Source: Bacteroidales bacterium (GTDB taxonomy: Bacteria; Bacteroidota; Bacteroidia; Bacteroidales; UBA1556). Taken from it: DNA of 10,308 nt. The translations under genes and the position numbers were made by a program. Location of the stretch: the NCBI GenBank assembly GCA_029935325.1, contig JAOZKO010000074.1, positions 1 to 10,308 of the forward strand, read 5' to 3'. Below, one piece after another: positions 7,199 through 10,308 of the stretch (its first letter is position 1; the number at the start of each line of letters is the position of its first letter). The notes beneath the pieces were generated by a model that was given only the letters and a program-made list of their open reading frames with translations, made no database searches and had not been told where the DNA came from.

Positions 7199-8008
7199 AT
7201 GAGAAAATATATACTTTTCCTTTTATTAATAATATTTGCTTTGCAAAATACACAAGCGCAGGATAGCTTAAACTGCAAGGTGGACAAAGCATATATTGCT
7301 AGTTTGGGAAAAGACATAAAGCCATTTATAATAAGTCCAGCAAAATGGAGCCGAAATCAATGGATTGCTACAGGCTCTGTTTTGGGAACAGCAGCAATAT
7401 TGTATTCTCAGGATAGGCAAATAGCTGAATTCTGGCAAAGAAATCAAAGTGATGGAATAGATAAAGCCAACGAATATTTCTTTGATCCATTTGGCAAAAT
7501 GTATTATACCCTACCTCTAATGGGGGGATTTTATGTTTATGGTGCCTTTGCCGAAAATAATAAAGCAAAAAGAGTAGCTATGGATTTTGTTCAAGCAAGC
7601 TTATACTCAGGCGTGGTAGTAACTCTTATTAAACATATAGGACATCGGCATCGTCCATATCAAACGGATCCCTTGAATCCATATTTATGGGATGGACCAA
7701 TAACTAGCGATTGGAATCGAACAAGTTTCCCTTCAGGTCATACCATTATGGCCTTTACCTTTGCTGCTGTAGTTGGCACTCATTATAAAGAAACTATTTG
7801 GGTTCCCATAGTGGTTTATAGTTTAGCAACACTAGAAGGGGTCTCAAGAATGTATAGCAACAAACATTGGAGCACAGATGTGTTAATTGGTGGCGCACTA
7901 GGTTATGCCATAGGCACTTTTGTGGTAAACAGAAATCATTGTAAGCTAAAAACTATTCCTATTATTAGCTCAAACTTTAGTGGCTTATCTTTTAGCTATC
8001 CTTTGTAG
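7199..8008 (+). CDS. PAP2-superfamily phosphatase, exported
   Basis: This 269-residue member of the type 2 phosphatidic acid phosphatase family removes phosphate from lipid phosphates or related substrates, using a histidine nucleophile. All three PAP2 motifs are intact: K145-x6-R152-P153, PSGH at 178-181, and S216-R217-x5-H223-x3-D227. Residues 1-20 (MRKYILFLLLIIFALQNTQA) form a signal peptide ending before Gln21. The core has moderately hydrophobic segments around 55-70, 103-117, 131-144, 183-193, 199-214 and 228-240, compatible with the membrane-embedded PAP2 fold facing the periplasm. The substrate cannot be read from the sequence; lipid A, undecaprenyl pyrophosphate and phosphatidylglycerol phosphate are all known targets of relatives. 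It starts 20 bases after mazG, suggesting one transcript. The first 33-bp hairpin element begins 16 bases after its TAG. Confidence 0.93.
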   Translation: MRKYILFLLLIIFALQNTQAQDSLNCKVDKAYIASLGKDIKPFIISPAKWSRNQWIATGSVLGTAAILYSQDRQIAEFWQRNQSDGIDKANEYFFDPFGKMYYTLPLMGGFYVYGAFAENNKAKRVAMDFVQASLYSGVVVTLIKHIGHRHRPYQTDPLNPYLWDGPITSDWNRTSFPSGHTIMAFTFAAVVGTHYKETIWVPIVVYSLATLEGVSRMYSNKHWSTDVLIGGALGYAIGTFVVNRNHCKLKTIPIISSNFSGLSFSYPL

Positions 8009-8024
8009 ATTTTTTTTAAATCGT

Positions 8025-8057
8025 AGTCACACCGTGACTTGGAGTCACGGTGTGACT
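8025..8057. repeat. 33-bp hairpin element 1
   Basis: AGTCACACCGTGACT (8025-8039), spacer TGG, AGTCACGGTGTGACT (8043-8057): the arms are perfect reverse complements over 15 bp, or 17 bp with the flanking GT/AC (8023-8059). Each arm is itself an inverted repeat (AGTCAC-ACC-GTGACT), so it could fold either as one long hairpin or as two small ones. Outside lie GATTTTTTTTAAA (8008-8020) and TTAAAAAAATC (8060-8070), nearly complementary, which could extend the stem further. Because the right flank is A-rich and not T-rich, it is not a standard terminator on the plus strand. Confidence 0.92.
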
Positions 8058-8170
8058 ACTTAAAAAAATCTTAGGTATGTTGATTCGAAAACTATCGGAT
8101 TGCTGATTTGACAGTAGAGATTCAAAGACTTCTAAACTTCAATATCAATCCTCCGACTATTTCAGATTTT

Positions 8171-8203
8171 AGTGGGGGCGCGACTTTAAGTCGCACTCCC
8201 ACT
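8171..8203. repeat. 33-bp hairpin element 2
   Basis: AGTGGGGGCGCGACT (8171-8185), spacer TTA, AGTCGCACTCCCACT (8189-8203). It has the same length, boundary triplets and spacer type as elements 1 and 3 but a different arm sequence. Thirteen of 15 arm positions pair as Watson-Crick. One is G-T (wobble) and one is C-A. Unlike the other two, each arm is not a palindrome in itself. It is strikingly GC-rich for the region. Confidence 0.88.
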
Positions 8204-8247
8204 GTGCAAGATTTGATGGTAGGACTTCCATTCTAAATTTTTAACCC

Positions 8248-8280
8248 AGTCATACGATGACTTTGAGTCATCGTATGACT
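8248..8280. repeat. 33-bp hairpin element 3
   Basis: AGTCATACGATGACT (8248-8262), spacer TTG, AGTCATCGTATGACT (8266-8280): the arms are perfect reverse complements over 15 bp. Each arm is also an inverted repeat (AGTCAT-ACG-ATGACT), the same nested design as element 1. It resembles element 1 at AGTCA/TGACT but differs in the middle of the arms, with the pairing kept. Confidence 0.92.
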
Positions 8281-8398
8281 TCAATAGGTATACCACTCCC
8301 ATATTAATAATTTTGATAAAATACTGACCCTAAAATACTATTTCTAGATGCAGAAATAAAATAATTTTCTCTCTATAAAATCCTATTGATTTTTTTCA

Positions 8399-8406
8399 TA
8401 AATTTG
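8399..8406 (+). promoter_or_regulatory. Probable promoter -7 element (TAnnTTTG) of the surface-protein gene pair
   Basis: TAAATTTG matches the Bacteroidota -7 consensus exactly and lies 47 bases before the ATG at 8454, giving a leader of about 40 bases. A TTG occurs at 8386-8388 but is too close (10 bases) to be a normal -33 element, so the upstream half is unclear. Confidence 0.42.
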
Positions 8407-8453
8407 GACATTACTAAACTAATGAAAACCTAATACCTTTAAAAACACATCAG

Positions 8454-8945
8454 ATGAACTACTCTATAATAAAAATCCTTTCAATAACTTTTCTCTGTTT
8501 TTTAACAATAGGATTATCGGCGCAAGAAACTGTTACAACTGCTGGTGGTGAAGCTACTGACACCACTGGTTCTGCAAGTTTTACGGTAGGACAAACTGTT
8601 TATACAACGAATACCGACACTAGCGGCTCAGTGGCACAAGGAGTTCAACAGCCTTACGAGATTTCCGTGGTAATTGGAATTGATAAAGCCAAGGAAATTA
8701 ATTTATCCTTTTCTGCTTACCCTAACCCTGCTAATAAATACGTTGTATTAAATATTGGTAATTACGATTTTACAAACCTTAGTATTCAACTTTACGACCT
8801 TACTGGCAAATTGCTTAAAACCATAAAAACTCAAGGAATAGAAACTAAAATTGCCATGAACGAACTAACCAATGGAATCTATTTTATAAAGCTAATAGAC
8901 AATAATAAAATGGTGAAAACCTTTAAAATTATAAAAAACAAATAA
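8454..8945 (+). CDS. Small secreted protein with T9SS type A C-terminal sorting domain
   Basis: This 163-residue exported protein has a signal peptide, residues 1-23 (ending LSAQ). The next ~45 residues, with GGEATDTTGSASFTVGQTVYT and GSVAQGVQQPYEI, belong to a short segment common in Bacteroidota surface proteins and of unknown role. From about residue 86 comes the T9SS type A sorting domain: the AYPNPANKYVVLNI start, then LYDLTGKLL, a short MNELTNGIYFIKLI strand, and the lysine-rich end MVKTFKIIKNK. Such a domain directs the protein through the type IX secretion machine across the outer membrane, after which it is normally cleaved and the cargo anchored or released. Here almost nothing remains as cargo (about 60 residues). 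The gene ends one base before the next gene, so the two are likely translationally coupled. No Shine-Dalgarno is seen. Confidence 0.9.
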   Translation: MNYSIIKILSITFLCFLTIGLSAQETVTTAGGEATDTTGSASFTVGQTVYTTNTDTSGSVAQGVQQPYEISVVIGIDKAKEINLSFSAYPNPANKYVVLNIGNYDFTNLSIQLYDLTGKLLKTIKTQGIETKIAMNELTNGIYFIKLIDNNKMVKTFKIIKNK

Positions 8946-8946
8946 A

Positions 8947-10308
8947 ATGAAAAATCTACTTACTCTCTTGTTAATAACATTACTAAGCTCAACTTTATTG
9001 GCGCAAAGCCCTGAGAAAATGAGCTACCAAGCTGTAATACGTGATGCCAATAGTCAGTTGATGACTACTCATGCTGTGGGAATGCAAATTAGTATTTTAC
9101 AAACTACAGCAACTGGCTCAGCTGTATATGTAGAACGACAATACCCGACTACTAATGCCAATGGATTGGTAAGTATTGAAATAGGATTAGGGACAGTTAT
9201 TAGCGGTGATTTCTCTACTATTGATTGGTCAAATGGCCCATATTTTATAAAATCAGAAACAGACCTTAACGGAGGAGCAAACTATACTATTATTGGCACA
9301 AGCCAATTACTAAGTGTGCCTTATGCCTTATATGCCAAAACTAGCGGAAGCTCTACACCTGGACCAACTGGAGTACAAGGCTCAACAGGAACATCGGGTG
9401 GAACAGGCCCAACAGGTGCTACAGGAACTACAGGGCCTAGTGGACCAACCGGGCCATTTGTTACAGGACCAACAGGAGCGACTGGAGCAACAGGTGTAAA
9501 TGGAATAATAGGAAATACTGGTGCAACTGGAACTTACGGACCAACTGGCGCAATGGGTCATACTGGTGTTACTGGACCAACGGGCAGTACTGGCGTGGAT
9601 GGAAATACTGGGGCTACTGGAGCTACGGGATCTACTGGAGTTGTAGGTGCTACTGGTGTGGATGGAAATACTGGTGCTATTGGAATGACTGGAATGACCG
9701 GAGCAACTGGAGCACAAGGAATACAAGGAGCAACAGGAATAATGGGACCAACAGGGCCAGACAGCCAAACATTAGCACTAAATGGCAATATGCTATCCAT
9801 TAGTAGCGGTAATACTGTAGCTTTAAATTATAATGATACCAGTGCTAACAACGAAATACAAGTGCTTAGCATATCTAATGATACTATATTTTTAGCTAAT
9901 GGTGGCTTTGTAAAATTACCAGCAGAAATTGATGGCGATACTTTGAATGAGTTGCAGACTTTGAGCTTTCTTAATGATACATTGAGTATTTCTGATAAAA
10001 ACTATTTAGTTCTACCTTACGATTCTGCAAGATGGAATGTAAATGATAGTTTAATCTACTATAAAGAGGGAAGAGTTTCTATTGGTCTAGATTCCATTGA
10101 AAACTCCGCTGTACTTCAAGTGAACTCTACAAATAAAGGAATACTTACACCTCGTTTAACTCAAGCCCAAAGGGATAGTATTAGCAATCCAAGTATTGGA
10201 TTATTTATTTTTCAAACAGACGTGAAATCAGGATTTTACTTTTATGATGGGACAATATGGAAGCAGTTGCTATTTACAGATAAACCACAAGCATCAACAC
10301 CAAATACC
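8947..10308 (+). CDS. Collagen-like repeat surface protein (3' end outside window)
   Basis: The frame starts at the ATG one base after the previous stop and is open for all 454 codons to the window edge. Residues 1-19 (MKNLLTLLLITLLSSTLLA) form a signal peptide. Residues 22-138 are a Bacteroidota N-terminal module (MSYQAVIRDANSQL, then TTNANGLVSIEIG, DWSNGPYFIK, LLSVPYALYAK) that often precedes collagen-like or tail-fibre-like regions. Residues 139-272 are 43 Gly-X-Y triplets with one interruption (GPFVT after the tenth); about 28 have Thr in the Y position. Then come a beta-rich segment with LNGNMLSISSGNTVAL repeats and a fibre-tip-like part (NKGILTPRLTQAQRDSI, GLFIFQTD, GFYFYDGTIWKQL) seen in many Bacteroidota fibre proteins. 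It is probably a trimeric surface stalk or adhesin. The C-terminus, and hence any T9SS sorting domain, is not visible. Confidence 0.9.
   Translation, partial: MKNLLTLLLITLLSSTLLAQSPEKMSYQAVIRDANSQLMTTHAVGMQISILQTTATGSAVYVERQYPTTNANGLVSIEIGLGTVISGDFSTIDWSNGPYFIKSETDLNGGANYTIIGTSQLLSVPYALYAKTSGSSTPGPTGVQGSTGTSGGTGPTGATGTTGPSGPTGPFVTGPTGATGATGVNGIIGNTGATGTYGPTGAMGHTGVTGPTGSTGVDGNTGATGATGSTGVVGATGVDGNTGAIGMTGMTGATGAQGIQGATGIMGPTGPDSQTLALNGNMLSISSGNTVALNYNDTSANNEIQVLSISNDTIFLANGGFVKLPAEIDGDTLNELQTLSFLNDTLSISDKNYLVLPYDSARWNVNDSLIYYKEGRVSIGLDSIENSAVLQVNSTNKGILTPRLTQAQRDSISNPSIGLFIFQTDVKSGFYFYDGTIWKQLLFTDKPQASTPNT

Larger units (their letters stand above)
8009..8453. other. 445-bp intergenic region with three hairpin elements
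   Basis: No convincing gene is present in either direction; the only ATG-started frames are a few codons long. The region holds three 33-bp hairpin elements in its first 272 bases, separated by 113 and 44 bases of non-repetitive sequence. It then has about 170 AT-rich bases containing the putative promoter of the following gene pair. A small GGTATACC palindrome (8287-8294) has no evident role. Confidence 0.75.

Noticed and set aside
6399..8008. mazG as part of a toxin-antitoxin or phage-defence system with the PAP2 gene
   Set aside because: The protein is the long two-domain housekeeping form, no mazE/mazF or nuclease is adjacent, and the PAP2 gene has an envelope signal peptide.
8025..8280. 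Hairpins read as ordinary rho-independent terminators
   Set aside because: None is followed by a T-tract on either strand, and three similar structures of fixed length with fixed boundaries in one gap fit a repeat family better.
9382..9800. Two minus-strand frames opposite the collagen-like region, one Cys/Ser-rich and one Pro/Val-rich with repeated PVAPV units
   Set aside because: They mirror the Gly-X-Thr codon repeats in antisense frames. The sense frame has a signal peptide and known modules and runs on to the window edge.

Overview
The window looks like chromosomal DNA of a low-GC member of the Bacteroidota, probably Flavobacteriia-like. Four things point there: a protein with a type IX secretion (T9SS) C-terminal sorting domain, signal peptides ending in A-Q, promoter elements of the TAnnTTTG type, and mostly absent Shine-Dalgarno sequences. 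No species can be named from the sequence alone.

Layout. Positions 2-1222 (+) hold the C-terminal third of secA, cut by the window edge and followed by a bidirectional terminator at 1241-1277. Two minus-strand envelope genes follow: an OmpP1/FadL-like outer membrane beta-barrel protein (1360-2802) and, upstream of it, a strongly low-complexity lipoprotein (2891-4600). A 14-bp terminator hairpin separates them. It overlaps the longest possible reading frame of the barrel gene and so supports the shorter start. The lipoprotein is divergent from proS (4710-6185, +). Then come mazG (6399-7178) and a secreted or periplasmic PAP2-family phosphatase (7199-8008), probably cotranscribed. At the right end a T9SS cargo-like protein (8454-8945) and a collagen-like protein (8947 to the window edge) are separated by one base.

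Two intergenic regions are the unusual parts. The 213-bp gap between proS and mazG is almost entirely built from three successive families of 7-bp repeats (6184-6382). The 445-bp gap after the PAP2 gene contains three 33-bp hairpin elements (8025-8057, 8171-8203, 8248-8280). They share one skeleton, AGT-N9-ACT-TKR-AGT-N9'-ACT, in which N9' is the reverse complement of N9, but the N9 sequences are quite different. The pairing is conserved while the sequence is not, which is what a structure-selected repeat family of the REP/RAYT-substrate kind, or a structured RNA, would look like.

Functionally the window mixes housekeeping genes (protein export, tRNA charging, nucleotide-pool cleaning) with envelope and surface functions (barrel, lipoprotein, PAP2 phosphatase, T9SS cargo, collagen-like surface protein). 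No phage, IS transposase, CRISPR array or defence operon is visible.
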